A stretch of 64,000 bases of DNA from Clostridium sp. MCC353 (GCF_018785315.1 NZ_WQPN01000022.1:71537-135536); one strand, 5' to 3'; positions 35,657-44,137 are shown, counted from the stretch's first letter. Numbers and translations: made by a program. The notes: generated by a model from the sequence alone, not told the origin.

Positions 35657-36208
35657 TTGGATACAATGAATCTGATCGTTGCAAAGAATATCAAACGGCT
35701 GCGTGAGGAGAATAAATTGAGTATGGAAGAGCTTTCTAAACTGAGCGGGGTCAGCAAGAGCATGCTGGCTCAGATCGAGCGTGGGGAGGGGAATCCCACA
35801 CTTTCCACACTTTGGAAACTGTCAAACGGAATGAAAGTGCCCTTCGATGCTCTTACGGTCTGGCCGAAAAATCCGTATGAAATTGTAAAGACAGCGGATA
35901 TACAGCCATTGTTGGAAGATGGCGGCAAGGTGAAAAATTACTCCATTTTTCCCGATGATGAAAACAGAAGGTTTGCGGTATATTATCTGGAACTGGAGAA
36001 GGGAAGTTATTGGGAATCAGAGCCGCACCTGAAAGGAACCACAGAGTTTATCACTGTTTTCAGCGGAACCATCGAAATTTATGCCGATGAACAGAGGTTT
36101 GTAATTGCAGCAGGGGAAAGTATCCGGTTTAAAGCGGATACGGTCCATTCTTACCGGAATATAAGCAGAGAGACGGCGGTTCTGCATATGATTCTCTATA
36201 ATCCATGA
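35657..36208 (+). CDS. XRE-family regulator with cupin domain
   Basis: 183 residues. N-terminal XRE helix-turn-helix (IKRLREENKLSMEELSKLSGVSKSMLAQIERGEGNPTLSTLWKLS) and a C-terminal cupin barrel (~105-182: HLKGTTEFITVFSGTIEIY; FKADTVHSYRN) that binds a small effector. The TTG at 35657 is favoured: GGGAGGAGG lies 7 bases upstream, while the ATG at 35666 would be 16 bases away. Likely regulator of the divergent LysE exporter. Confidence 0.9.
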   Translation: MDTMNLIVAKNIKRLREENKLSMEELSKLSGVSKSMLAQIERGEGNPTLSTLWKLSNGMKVPFDALTVWPKNPYEIVKTADIQPLLEDGGKVKNYSIFPDDENRRFAVYYLELEKGSYWESEPHLKGTTEFITVFSGTIEIYADEQRFVIAAGESIRFKADTVHSYRNISRETAVLHMILYNP

Positions 36209-36262
36209 GAGAAATTCAGTTCACGGCCTTTGGATGAAACATAATCCTGATGGCTTATTTTT

Positions 36263-36425
36263 CACACCCAAATTTGTGCCGGAGCCACAAATTTGAATTG
36301 GAGCTGAGAATTTGAGATTTTCAGCGCGTGCCTGCGCAGCGCAGAATTTGCGTAACGCAGAATTTGCGCAGCGTAAAATTTACGAAACGCAAATACTGCG
36401 CATTAAAACGCTCCGACATGGAGGA
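36263..36425 (+). repeat. Leader repeat element, copy 1
   Basis: About 163 bp that match, in the same order, the reverse complement of 41118-41275. Shared blocks: ACACCCAAA, GCCGGAGCCACAAATTTGAAT, CGCGTGCC, then an array of 16-bp units (GCGTAACGCAGAATTT and relatives), then a TCCGACATGGAGG-like end that supplies the ribosome site of the following gene. Confidence 0.8.
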
Positions 36426-36430
36426 ATAAA

Positions 36431-37051
36431 ATGGATATATACGAAAAAATGCATAATGGTGATCTATATGCTACGGATAATGAACAGCTTATGAACGACC
36501 AGACTGTATGCCTGGAACGCTTGTATGATTTTAATCTGACCCGCCCGTCGGAGACGGAAAAAAGGCAGTCCATGCTGAAAGAAATGTTTGCGGATATAGG
36601 CAGTAACTGCTACATTGAACCGCCTCTTCATGCGAACTGGGGTGGGAAACACGTGCATTTCGGCAATAATGTCTATGCAAATTTTAACCTGACTCTTGTG
36701 GATGATACCCACATTTACGTAGGCGATTACACCATGATCGGCCCTAATGTAACCATCGCCACCGGCGGGCACCCCATTCTGCCCCAGCTGCGGGAGCGTT
36801 TTTACCAGTATAATGCGCCGGTACATATCGGCAGAAACTGCTGGATTGGCGCCGGAGCTATCATCGTTCCGGGTGTCACCATTGGAGATAATTCGGTCAT
36901 CGGCGCGGGCAGCGTGGTGACAAAGGATATTCCGTCCAATGTGGTCGCAGTGGGCAATCCATGCAGAGTGCTGCGTGAAATCGGGGAAAGGGATCGGAAG
37001 TATTATTTTAAAGACCGGGAGATTGATGGGGAAACGCTGCAAATGCCCTGA
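36431..37051 (+). CDS. maa: Maltose/galactoside O-acetyltransferase-like enzyme
   Basis: 206-residue left-handed beta-helix acetyltransferase (LacA/Maa/NodL group). The N-terminal cap (EKMHNGDLYATDNEQLMNDQ) and hexapeptide repeats (IGPNVTIATGGHPI; VHIGRNCWIGAGAIIVPGVTIGDNSVIGAGSVVTKDIPSNVVAVGNP) are complete, and the catalytic His is in the TGGHP loop. It acetylates sugars using acetyl-CoA, possibly to remove non-metabolisable sugars. Its ribosome site (GGAGG) is the end of the leader repeat element, so that element is probably transcribed with it. It stands alone. Confidence 0.88.
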   Translation: MDIYEKMHNGDLYATDNEQLMNDQTVCLERLYDFNLTRPSETEKRQSMLKEMFADIGSNCYIEPPLHANWGGKHVHFGNNVYANFNLTLVDDTHIYVGDYTMIGPNVTIATGGHPILPQLRERFYQYNAPVHIGRNCWIGAGAIIVPGVTIGDNSVIGAGSVVTKDIPSNVVAVGNPCRVLREIGERDRKYYFKDREIDGETLQMP

Positions 37052-37069
37052 CAACATCAAGTTTCATGA

Positions 37070-37136
37070 GTGTTCACAGTTCCTCACCGGAGAACCCGGC
37101 AATGGTGCGGCGCAGACGGCGGGGAACTGTGAATAC
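37070..37136 (+). other. Stem-loop downstream of the acetyltransferase
   Basis: GTGTTCACAGTTCC and GGAACTGTGAATAC form a 14-bp stem with a 39-base loop. No T-run follows, so it is not a standard terminator; it may protect the 3' end. Confidence 0.5.
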
Positions 37137-37177
37137 TGCCCCTTCCATATCCTGCCACTGTCGATTTTGCAGAAACA

Positions 37178-37206
37178 GTTGTGATTTTTGTAAAAAGTCG
37201 TTATAA
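37178..37206 (+). promoter_or_regulatory. Promoter of the OPT transporter
   Basis: TTGTGA, 17-base spacer and TATAAT about 30 bases before the start codon. The -10 overlaps an in-frame ATG at 37206, which therefore cannot be the start. Confidence 0.6.
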
Positions 37207-37235
37207 TGGGTAGGTACAAAAAAAAGGGGGTTCAT

Positions 37236-39155
37236 ATGATGAACGAACAAAAACAGTTCAAACCGTATATACCTGCGGAAAAAGTTGATCCTGAGCTGAC
37301 AATCCTATCGATTGTCATGGGTATTCTTTTAGCGGTTGTATTCGGTGCAGCCAATGCTTATTTAGGTCTGAAGGTAGGTATGACTATCTCAGCATCGATA
37401 CCGGCGGCTGTAATTTCCATGGGTGTCATCCGTGTTATTCTGCGCAGAAATTCTATTTTGGAAAGCAACATTGTACAGACAATCGGTTCCGCAGGCGAGT
37501 CCCTGGCGGCAGGAGCAATCTTCACATTGCCGGCTTTATTTTTGTGGGCAAAAGAGGGAAAGATGGAAACTCCCAACATGCTGGAGATCACATTAATCGC
37601 CTTCTTAGGCGGTATCCTGGGCGTTCTGTTCATGGTTCCGCTTCGTAATGCTTTAATTGTGAAAGAGCACAATACCCTTCCTTACCCGGAAGGAACCGCA
37701 TGTGCGGAAGTCCTTTTAGCGGGTGAAGAAGGCGGCGCGAATGCGTCGACGGTATTTGCCGGTATGGGAATCGCGGCTCTTTTCAAATTTATTGTAGATG
37801 GATTTAAAGCAGTACCAAGCGAAATCAATTTCAGAGTAAAAGGTTTCCCGGGAGAAATCGGTACTCAGGCATATCCGGCTCTGATCGGTGTGGGCTACAT
37901 TGTAGGCCCGAGAATTTCTTCTTATATGTTTGCCGGCGGTATTGTGGGATGGCTGGTGCTCATCCCTGCCATCGTGCTGTTCGGTTCCGGTACTGTCCTG
38001 TATCCGGGAACTGAAACCATCGGTAAGATATTTGCTGAAAATGGCGCCAGCGGAATCTGGGGAACCTATATCCGTTACATCGGCGCCGGAGCGGTTGCCT
38101 GCGGCGGTATCATCAGCCTGGTAAAATCACTTCCTCTCATCATCCGCACATTCAGCGATTCGATGAAGGATTTAAGGGGCAGCCGGACGACAAGCGCTTT
38201 AAGGACGGAAAAGGATCTGGACATGAGATTTATCCTGGGCGGGATCATCATCATGATTCTGGCCATCTGGCTGGTTCCGGCAGTTCCGGTTAACTTAATC
38301 GGAGCGATTATCGTCGTTGTATTCGGTTTCTTCTTCGCAACCGTTTCATCCAGAATGGTTGGCCTGATCGGAAGCAGCAACAACCCTGTATCCGGTATGG
38401 CCATCGCAACTCTTCTGCTGGCAACCATTATTTTGAAAGCAACCGGCAATGTGGGCATCAGCGGAATGCAGGGCGCCATTGCCATCGGCTCCATTATTTG
38501 TATCATTGCGGCTATCGCAGGCGATACTTCACAGGATTTAAAGACAGGCTATCTCCTGGGCGCTACGCCTATGAAACAGCAGATCGGTGAATTAGTGGGC
38601 GTTACGTCCGCTGCTCTGGCCATCGGCGGCGTATTATATCTTCTGAATGCCGCATGGGGATTTGGTTCCGCGGAGCTGGGCGCTCCCCAGGCCATGCTGA
38701 TGAAGATGATTGTAGAAGGCGTTATGGACAGTAACCTGCCCTGGACCCTTGTATTCATCGGCGTATTTATAGCCATCGTTATGGAGATCTTACGGATTCC
38801 GGTGCTTCCGTTTGCCGTAGGCCTTTATCTTCCGGTACAGCTGAATGCATGTATCATGATCGGCGGAGTGGTAAGGCTGGTGTTGGACAGCAGGAAGACT
38901 AAGAGCGCAAAAGAAGAGGCGGAAAAACAGAGAGGAATTACAGACGGCGTGCTTTATTGCTCCGGTATGATTGCCGGTGAAGGCCTTGTAGGCATCCTTC
39001 TGGCGATTCTCACCGTTTTCGGTGTTGCCGATGTGTTCGATTTCTCTTCCAAGGTTCCGGCTTCTGTGGGCAATATCGGATGTATGATTGTAATCGTGCT
39101 CATGATTTTATGCCTGCTCAAGTTCTCTGTCTGGAAGAAGGCCAAAAGCGAGTAA
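37236..39155 (+). CDS. OPT-family oligopeptide transporter
   Basis: Inner-membrane transporter of about 639 residues with some 14-16 helices. Typical features: an early FGAANAYLGLKVGMTISASIPAAVISMG block, NIVQTIGSAGESLAAGAIFTLPALFLW, and NTLPYPEGTACAEVL. Bacterial OPT members of this length take up peptides or metal-chelating compounds with protons. ATG codons at 37236 and 37239 follow GGGGG at good spacing. A PqqD-like protein gene starts 6 bases after its stop, so the two are cotranscribed. Confidence 0.9.
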   Translation: MMNEQKQFKPYIPAEKVDPELTILSIVMGILLAVVFGAANAYLGLKVGMTISASIPAAVISMGVIRVILRRNSILESNIVQTIGSAGESLAAGAIFTLPALFLWAKEGKMETPNMLEITLIAFLGGILGVLFMVPLRNALIVKEHNTLPYPEGTACAEVLLAGEEGGANASTVFAGMGIAALFKFIVDGFKAVPSEINFRVKGFPGEIGTQAYPALIGVGYIVGPRISSYMFAGGIVGWLVLIPAIVLFGSGTVLYPGTETIGKIFAENGASGIWGTYIRYIGAGAVACGGIISLVKSLPLIIRTFSDSMKDLRGSRTTSALRTEKDLDMRFILGGIIIMILAIWLVPAVPVNLIGAIIVVVFGFFFATVSSRMVGLIGSSNNPVSGMAIATLLLATIILKATGNVGISGMQGAIAIGSIICIIAAIAGDTSQDLKTGYLLGATPMKQQIGELVGVTSAALAIGGVLYLLNAAWGFGSAELGAPQAMLMKMIVEGVMDSNLPWTLVFIGVFIAIVMEILRIPVLPFAVGLYLPVQLNACIMIGGVVRLVLDSRKTKSAKEEAEKQRGITDGVLYCSGMIAGEGLVGILLAILTVFGVADVFDFSSKVPASVGNIGCMIVIVLMILCLLKFSVWKKAKSE

Positions 39156-39161
39156 ATAAAG

Positions 39162-39509
39162 ATGAAAAAGAAAAATGATTCACGCAATTACCTGGAATTC
39201 ATACCCGAACGGAGTGAATTCCTGACCTGGAATACGGATGAAAAAGGGATTGTTACATTGGATGTGGAGAATAAGGGAGTATTTAATACGATTGCGCAGA
39301 CGTTATTTAAAAAACCCCGTATTTCACACATTCATCTGGACGAACTTGGAAGTTTTGTCTGGCCTCTGATTGACGGCAGGACGGATATCACCGCCTTAGG
39401 CGTTTTGGTAAAAGAAGAGTTTGGAGAAAAAGCCGAACCTTTATATCCAAGGCTGGCAAAATTTTTTCAAGTGTTGGAAAGTTATCATTTTATAGAGTTA
39501 AAGAAATAA
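39162..39509 (+). CDS. PqqD-like protein (stand-alone peptide-recognition fold)
   Basis: 115-residue soluble protein matching the PqqD winged-helix pattern (GVFNTIAQTLFKKP; HLDELGSFVWPLIDGRTDITALGVLVKEEFG). PqqD proteins bind precursor peptides in RiPP pathways (RRE fold), but many clostridial stand-alone copies follow OPT transporters with no radical-SAM enzyme, as here. No precursor peptide or maturation enzyme is visible nearby. It has a weak ribosome site and probably relies on coupling with the transporter. A regulatory or peptide-binding role for the transporter is a guess. Confidence 0.8.
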   Translation: MKKKNDSRNYLEFIPERSEFLTWNTDEKGIVTLDVENKGVFNTIAQTLFKKPRISHIHLDELGSFVWPLIDGRTDITALGVLVKEEFGEKAEPLYPRLAKFFQVLESYHFIELKK

Positions 39510-39671
39510 AAAAGTTATTCAGACGGTGAGACAACCGTTTGAAAGAAGCCGGGAAGAACCCGGAGCGGTGTCGGAAGAGGATGAACTTTTTCTTACGTCC
39601 GCCCTGGATTTTTTCCGGTTTTATGATTTTATTGGAAAGAAAAATACAAATGATATTTAGGAGAAAACAGT

Positions 39672-40424
39672 ATGAAACAAGGATATTTAGCACGGGAATC
39701 CGAACGGGTGAATCAAGCTGCCAGAAAAACTCTCGTTAAACTGGTCATTGTATTTGTATGCGCCCTTTCGGCCGTTTATTTTCTCGGAAGGGATTCCATC
39801 GATTTTAGCGATGTTTCTTATGGCACGATACCATTTTACATAGTTATTTTGTTGGGAATTGTGCTGTTTGCCATCGTGGTTAAAATAATCGCGACCGGAC
39901 GCACGGCTGTAAACGGCAATAATTTATTCCTTCCTTTTAAAGAAGATACTCAGGAAGCGGTGGCCCGGATAATTGACAAAGAAGCGGCCGAGGGGAAAAT
40001 CCTGGTAGAGGAGTTTATCGGTCAATTTAAGGATCCAAAGAAGGCCAGCGGAGAAAAAATAGTGTTGCTGCCGTCTTATCTGCTGATCTGTGGAGTAAAA
40101 GGCGGCCCCAAAGGTACTTCAAAAGTGACGGCAATTCCCCGCAATCAAATATATTGGATCTGCGCCCAGGCAGGCTATAAGGGCGGGCCATTCATTGTGA
40201 AGCTGCTGATATTCACGGACAACAAAATTTTTGCTGTAGAAGGAACCGAGGTAGAACACGTTCAGGGCATAGCGGAAAAGATTTATAAATACATACCCAA
40301 TATTTTTAATGATTATGATCCTTTTGTGGTGTCATATGAGTTTGAAAAGATCTTTCATAAAAATCCGGAGGATTTTTTTGCCATATATGAAGAGGAGAGG
40401 AAGAAAAAAACGCTGGTTCATTGA
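39672..40424 (+). CDS. Two-helix membrane protein with PH-like cytoplasmic domain, unknown
   Basis: 250 residues. Two transmembrane helices (~22-42 and ~55-75), then a soluble C-terminal domain (~85-250) rich in beta strands (KIVLLPSYLLICGVKGG; TAIPRNQIYWICAQ; VKLLIFTDNKIFAVEG), resembling PH-like or YcxB-like folds. I do not recognise a characterised family. AGGAG precedes the ATG. It lies downstream of the OPT-PqqD pair, with a 162-bp gap, and is convergent with the Crp/Fnr gene 10 bases away. Confidence 0.65.
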   Translation: MKQGYLARESERVNQAARKTLVKLVIVFVCALSAVYFLGRDSIDFSDVSYGTIPFYIVILLGIVLFAIVVKIIATGRTAVNGNNLFLPFKEDTQEAVARIIDKEAAEGKILVEEFIGQFKDPKKASGEKIVLLPSYLLICGVKGGPKGTSKVTAIPRNQIYWICAQAGYKGGPFIVKLLIFTDNKIFAVEGTEVEHVQGIAEKIYKYIPNIFNDYDPFVVSYEFEKIFHKNPEDFFAIYEEERKKKTLVH

Positions 40425-40434
40425 TGGGCAGGAA

Positions 40435-41115
40435 CTATTCTTCCGAAGTCCTGCCGGAAAGCAGATGAAACCAATTTTTTTTAAAATCCAGCACCCCTTC
40501 CTTCTTCAGCTTACAGAGTTCACCTGACATGGCGCTGCGGTCCACGCAGAGATAGTCAGCCAGCTGCTGCCGGTTAAAAGGAATCTCAAACCGGGCATTT
40601 TTCTGTTTTAAGGATTCTTCCGACAGATAGGAAAGCAGCTTTTCTCTCGTGGAGCGCTTAGCCATATGCTTCATTTTCTGGGTGAGCATCAGATTCTTGT
40701 CTGCCAGCACGGACAGCAGATTACGGATCAGCCGTGTGTGAAATTCACAGGCGGAAGTGCAGACCGTAATCACCTTCTGCACATCCAGGAACAGGATTTC
40801 CGTTCTCCCTGCCGCAACCACGCTGACGCCCAGTTCCACAGAGGGCATACACGCATAGGCATCTCCGAATATCCGTCCCTCAGAGCATTCGGATAAAATC
40901 GTCCGGTTGCCCCAAAAATCTTCTTCGATCACATGTACTGACCCTGTCAGGACCAGTCCCATGGAAGTCACATGGTCTCCATTTCTCCAGATAAATTCCC
41001 CTTTTTCATAGGTGCGCTTTACGGCGCTTAAACAGTTTAACATAGCCTCTATTTCCCCGGTTTCAATTCCGCAGAATAAAACCGATTTTTTTAGTGCGGA
41101 CATAGCAGAATTCAT
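40435..41115 (-). CDS. Crp/Fnr-family regulator, HcpR-like
   Basis: 226 residues. N-terminal cyclic-nucleotide-binding-like sensor (~15-125: FIWRNGDHVTSMGLVLTGSVHVIEED) and C-terminal winged helix (NRQQLADYLCVDRSAMSGELCKLKKEGVL). There is no FNR-type iron-sulfur Cys set at the N terminus. Its position, divergent from hcp, matches HcpR proteins that activate hcp under nitrosative stress. Its 5' leader is copy 2 of the leader repeat element, which ends in its AGGAGG site. Confidence 0.87.
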   Translation of the reverse strand: MNSAMSALKKSVLFCGIETGEIEAMLNCLSAVKRTYEKGEFIWRNGDHVTSMGLVLTGSVHVIEEDFWGNRTILSECSEGRIFGDAYACMPSVELGVSVVAAGRTEILFLDVQKVITVCTSACEFHTRLIRNLLSVLADKNLMLTQKMKHMAKRSTREKLLSYLSEESLKQKNARFEIPFNRQQLADYLCVDRSAMSGELCKLKKEGVLDFKKNWFHLLSGRTSEE

Positions 41116-41117
41116 AA

Positions 41118-41275
41118 ACTTCCTCCTTGCCGGAACGTTTTGCGCAAATTATTGTTGCGGAGATTTACGTTGCGGAAATTACCGTTGCGGAAATTATCGC
41201 TGTGCTGGCACGCGGTGAGAGTTTCAGATTCCCAGCGGTGATTCAAATTTGTGGCTCCGGCATAATTTTGGGTGT
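41118..41275 (-). repeat. Leader repeat element, copy 2
   Basis: Matches 36263-36425 in inverted orientation. Here the internal tandem units are 15 bp (CCGCAACGGTAATTT and relatives), so the array reads as a pentapeptide-like NFRNG/NLRNN repeat in one frame. That frame ends in TGA overlapping the ATG of the Crp/Fnr gene. Confidence 0.8.
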
Positions 41276-41293
41276 ACCTGATTTTTTTTGTTT

Positions 41294-41336
41294 GTTGTAA
41301 AAACAACAGATTTGTTATTAAAATTATATTATGATA
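41294..41336 (+). promoter_or_regulatory. hcp promoter with Crp/Fnr-type operator
   Basis: TGTTGT-AAAA-ACAACA (41294-41309) is a perfect dyad. A -10 box TATGAT lies at 41331-41336, so transcription would begin near 41343 and the dyad centre would be about -41.5, the class II activator position for Crp/Fnr proteins. No good -35 is seen, as expected for an activated promoter. Confidence 0.7.
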
Positions 41337-41371
41337 ATCCCATCAAGTCAAGAAGAGGAGAATAATCAGAT

Positions 41372-42943
41372 ATGGAAAAAAATATGTTTTGCTTTCAATG
41401 TGAACAGACCGCAGGCTGCAGCGGATGCACCGGAAAAGCCGGGGTATGCGGAAAAACAGCCCGTACAGCCAATCTTCAGGACGAACTGACCGGAGCCCTC
41501 ATCGGTCTGGCCCGCACCTGTTCCAACCAGACGCCGACTGAAGAAACAACAAAATTGATGATCGAAGGCCTGTTCACAACCGTAACCAATGTGAATTTCA
41601 ATGACCGGACAATCGAGGAACTGATAGAGCGGGTGAGAGAAGAAAAAATGCGTCTGGCCCCAAACTGCCTCACCTGTGGAGCCCCCTGCGGCCACAACGA
41701 TGATTATGATATGAAAAACCTGTGGGAGGCGGAAGAAGAGATCCGTTCCTTAAAGTCCCTCATCCTCTTTGGAATCCGCGGTATGGCAGCCTATGCATAT
41801 CATGCCCTGGTTCTGGGATATACCGATGTAGCTGTAAACGACTTTTTCTACAAAGCTTTATTCGTAATCGGCGAAGACTGGACGCAGGAGGAATATTTGA
41901 AAATAGCCATGGAAACAGGGGAAGTGAATTTAAAATGCATGGAAATGCTGGATCAGGCCAATACGGAAAGCTTCGGCACCCCCGCTCCAATAAAAGTATC
42001 CATGAAAGTGGAAAAAGGCCCGTTCATCGTCATAACCGGCCATGACCTTTACGACCTCAAATGCCTTCTGGAACAGACCAGGGGAAAAGGCATCAACATT
42101 TATACCCATGGTGAAATGCTTCCCGCCCATGCTTATCCGCTTTTAAAACAATACAGCCATTTAAAAGGCAATTATGGAACCGCCTGGCAGAACCAGCAAA
42201 AAGAATTTGACAGCCTTCCAGCGCCCATCCTCTTTACAACCAACTGCCTGATGCCTGTAAAAGAAAGCTATGCGGACCGCGTCTTCACAACCGAACTGGT
42301 TTCCTATCCGGAAATGGTTCATATCGGAGAAGATAAAGATTTCTCCCCGGTGATCGAAAAGGCCCTGGAGCTGGGCGGTTTTCCCGAAGACCGGGTATTC
42401 ACCGGAATCAACGGGGGAAGCGAACTGCTCACCGGTTTCGGCCACGGAGCGGTTTTGTCTGTGGCGGATCAGGTGGTGGACGCCGTTAAAAATGGACAAA
42501 TCAGTCATTTTTATCTGGTAGGCGGCTGCGACGGCGCCCGGCCCGGCCGCAATTTCTACACCGATTTTGTAAAAAACACGCCGGAGGATTCCATAATTCT
42601 CACCCTGGCCTGCGGCAAATTCCGCTTTAACGATCTGGACCTGGGTCAGGCTGCGGGGCTGCCCCGGCTGATGGATATGGGACAGTGCAATGACGCCTAC
42701 AGCGCCATCCGCGTGGCGTCTGCCCTGGCGGATGCATTCGGATGTACGGTGAACGAACTGCCGTTGACCATTGTACTGTCATGGTATGAGCAGAAGGCTG
42801 TATGTATTTTGCTCAGCCTGCTGTATCTGGGGATTAAAAATATCAGCCTGGGCCCCACATTACCGGCATTTTTGGCGCCGGGAGTGCTGGAGTATCTGGT
42901 GGAGGAGTTTCAGATTAGGGCGGTTAGTGATCTGACGGTATAA
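41372..42943 (+). CDS. hcp: Hybrid cluster protein (hydroxylamine/NO reductase)
   Basis: 523 residues. The N-terminal Cys cluster MFCFQCEQTAGCSGCTGKAGVCG binds a cubane iron-sulfur centre, and later Cys/His/Glu residues (for example NCLTCGAPCGHN, FTTNCLM, LACGKFRF) provide the hybrid cluster. Length and motifs fit class I/II Hcp from anaerobes. It protects against NO and reactive nitrogen species in the cytoplasm. Preceded by AGAGGAG and by an operator for the divergent HcpR-like regulator. Hcp needs an electron donor (Hcr or ferredoxin), which is not next to it. Confidence 0.95.
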   Translation: MEKNMFCFQCEQTAGCSGCTGKAGVCGKTARTANLQDELTGALIGLARTCSNQTPTEETTKLMIEGLFTTVTNVNFNDRTIEELIERVREEKMRLAPNCLTCGAPCGHNDDYDMKNLWEAEEEIRSLKSLILFGIRGMAAYAYHALVLGYTDVAVNDFFYKALFVIGEDWTQEEYLKIAMETGEVNLKCMEMLDQANTESFGTPAPIKVSMKVEKGPFIVITGHDLYDLKCLLEQTRGKGINIYTHGEMLPAHAYPLLKQYSHLKGNYGTAWQNQQKEFDSLPAPILFTTNCLMPVKESYADRVFTTELVSYPEMVHIGEDKDFSPVIEKALELGGFPEDRVFTGINGGSELLTGFGHGAVLSVADQVVDAVKNGQISHFYLVGGCDGARPGRNFYTDFVKNTPEDSIILTLACGKFRFNDLDLGQAAGLPRLMDMGQCNDAYSAIRVASALADAFGCTVNELPLTIVLSWYEQKAVCILLSLLYLGIKNISLGPTLPAFLAPGVLEYLVEEFQIRAVSDLTV

Positions 42944-42946
42944 TTT

Positions 42947-43024
42947 TTTTACATTAGAGGTGTTACATCAGAGGTTTTACATCAGGGGTGAAGGCATTTT
43001 CGAAAATGCCTTCACCCTTGATGT
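42947..43024. repeat. 14-bp triple repeat leading into a 46-bp palindrome
   Basis: Right after the hcp stop, units of TTTTACATCAGAGG type repeat three times (42947-42988). The last unit forms part of a 46-bp palindrome (42979-43024) with one G-T pair. Its 24-bp core equals that at 6494-6517. An A-run follows it on the plus strand. It lies between convergent hcp and cotJC. Confidence 0.85.
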
Positions 43025-43033
43025 TAAAAAAAA

Positions 43034-43645
43034 TTATTTCTTCACGAATTGTTTGTCAAATTCCGGATTAAAATAATAGAAGTTCTTGGAATCCAAATCC
43101 CCCTTTATTTTCTCCAGCGCTTCTCCAAAACGCTGGAAATGCACAACTTCCCTGGCCCTTAAAAACTTCAGCGGTTCCCTCACATCCGGATCAGTGATCA
43201 CCCGCAGCAGGTTGTCATAAGTGGTGCGGGCCTTCTGTTCCGCGGCCAGGTCCTCTGTCAGATCGGTGATGGCATCGCCTTTAGACTGGAATTCACATGC
43301 GTTAAATGGGATTCCGCCGGCAGCCTGAGGCCACAGGGCGGTGGTGTGGTCGATATAATAAGCGTCAAATCCGGCTGTCTTCGCTTCTTCGGCCGTCAGG
43401 TTTTTGGTGAGCTGGTAGATGATGGAGCAGACCATCTCCAGATGTCCCAGTTCCTCGGTTCCGATATCGGTAAGCAGTCCGCCCACCTCTTTGCAGGGCA
43501 TGCTGTAACGCTGGGACAGATACCGCATGGACGCGGCTAGTTCGCCGTCAGGGCCGCCAAACTGGCTGATCACTAACTGAGCTGTTTTCGGACATGTTTT
43601 CGTTATTTTTACAGGAAATTGAAGCCGTTTTTCATAACACCACAT
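43034..43645 (-). CDS. cotJC: Spore coat protein CotJC (manganese-catalase family)
   Basis: 203 residues of the Mn-catalase fold: metal-ligand Glu/His in DIGTEELGHLEMV and AREVVHFQRFGEAL, and AEQKARTTYDNLL between them. CotJC is a coat component made in the mother cell. AAAGGAGG lies upstream of the ATG at 43645. It is the third gene of cotJABC, 2 bases after cotJB. Confidence 0.92.
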   Translation of the reverse strand: MWCYEKRLQFPVKITKTCPKTAQLVISQFGGPDGELAASMRYLSQRYSMPCKEVGGLLTDIGTEELGHLEMVCSIIYQLTKNLTAEEAKTAGFDAYYIDHTTALWPQAAGGIPFNACEFQSKGDAITDLTEDLAAEQKARTTYDNLLRVITDPDVREPLKFLRAREVVHFQRFGEALEKIKGDLDSKNFYYFNPEFDKQFVKK

Positions 43646-43647
43646 AA

Positions 43648-43977
43648 TCAGACACCTCCTTTGATATTTGCAGGGGAATTGGTATTGGCTGCGGCATCCC
43701 AGGGTACAGGTCCGTCGCTCCAGGTCCAATGGCGCTGCTGCGGGTATTTGGTAAAGCTTTTTGTCTGGTTGTTGGTGTCAGGACAGACACAATTCCTGGT
43801 AAGCGGTTCATAATTTTCCGCATAGGTTTTTAAAAGTTCTTTCCTCTGTGTGGACATCTGTTTAAAATAATCCATCGCATCCGTATCCAGGGGATGGGTA
43901 TCCAGATAGAGGGTCAGGTCGTCGACCACAAAACTAACTTCATTGATCTGTTTTAAAAGCTGTAAACGGTCAGTCAT
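43648..43977 (-). CDS. cotJB: Spore coat assembly protein CotJB
   Basis: 109 residues; family pattern LLKQINEVSFVVDDLTLYLDTHPLDTDAM with a C-terminal WSDGPVPWDAAANT motif typical of CotJB. It is needed for assembly of CotJC into the coat. AGGAGG is 8 bases before the ATG at 43977. Its start overlaps the end of cotJA by 8 bases. Confidence 0.93.
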   Translation of the reverse strand: MTDRLQLLKQINEVSFVVDDLTLYLDTHPLDTDAMDYFKQMSTQRKELLKTYAENYEPLTRNCVCPDTNNQTKSFTKYPQQRHWTWSDGPVPWDAAANTNSPANIKGGV

Positions 43978-44137
43978 GAGCTTCACCTCCTATAAAAAAT
44001 GGAAGATTCAGACACGGGAAAATAGTTCCTTCCGCCAGTGCCTTTTCCGGTGTATATGGCTGTTCCCACGGCTGCATAGGCACTGTGGCGATTGCGAGAT
44101 GGACCGGTGTTTTTGATATCTTTTCAACAAAATCCAT
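43970..44137 (-). CDS. cotJA: Spore coat protein CotJA
   Basis: A 55-residue reading frame starting MDFVEKISKTPVHLAIATVP and continuing MQPWEQPYTPEKALAEGTIF, then FPCLNLPF. The PWEQPYTPEKALAEGTIFPCLNLPF stretch is the CotJA signature. AGAAAGGAG precedes the ATG. First gene of the sporulation operon cotJABC and just below common gene-finder size limits. It implies an endospore-forming host. Confidence 0.92.
   Translation of the reverse strand: MDFVEKISKTPVHLAIATVPMQPWEQPYTPEKALAEGTIFPCLNLPFFIGGEAHD

Noticed and set aside
39162-39509. RiPP biosynthetic cluster
   Set aside because: Only a PqqD-like protein is present; no radical-SAM enzyme, cyclase or precursor peptide was seen nearby.
41112-41306. 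Pentapeptide-repeat small protein before the Crp/Fnr gene
   Set aside because: The frame starts with TTG without a ribosome site, and the matching leader at 36263 does not keep the same coding pattern, so it is better read as a DNA/RNA leader element.
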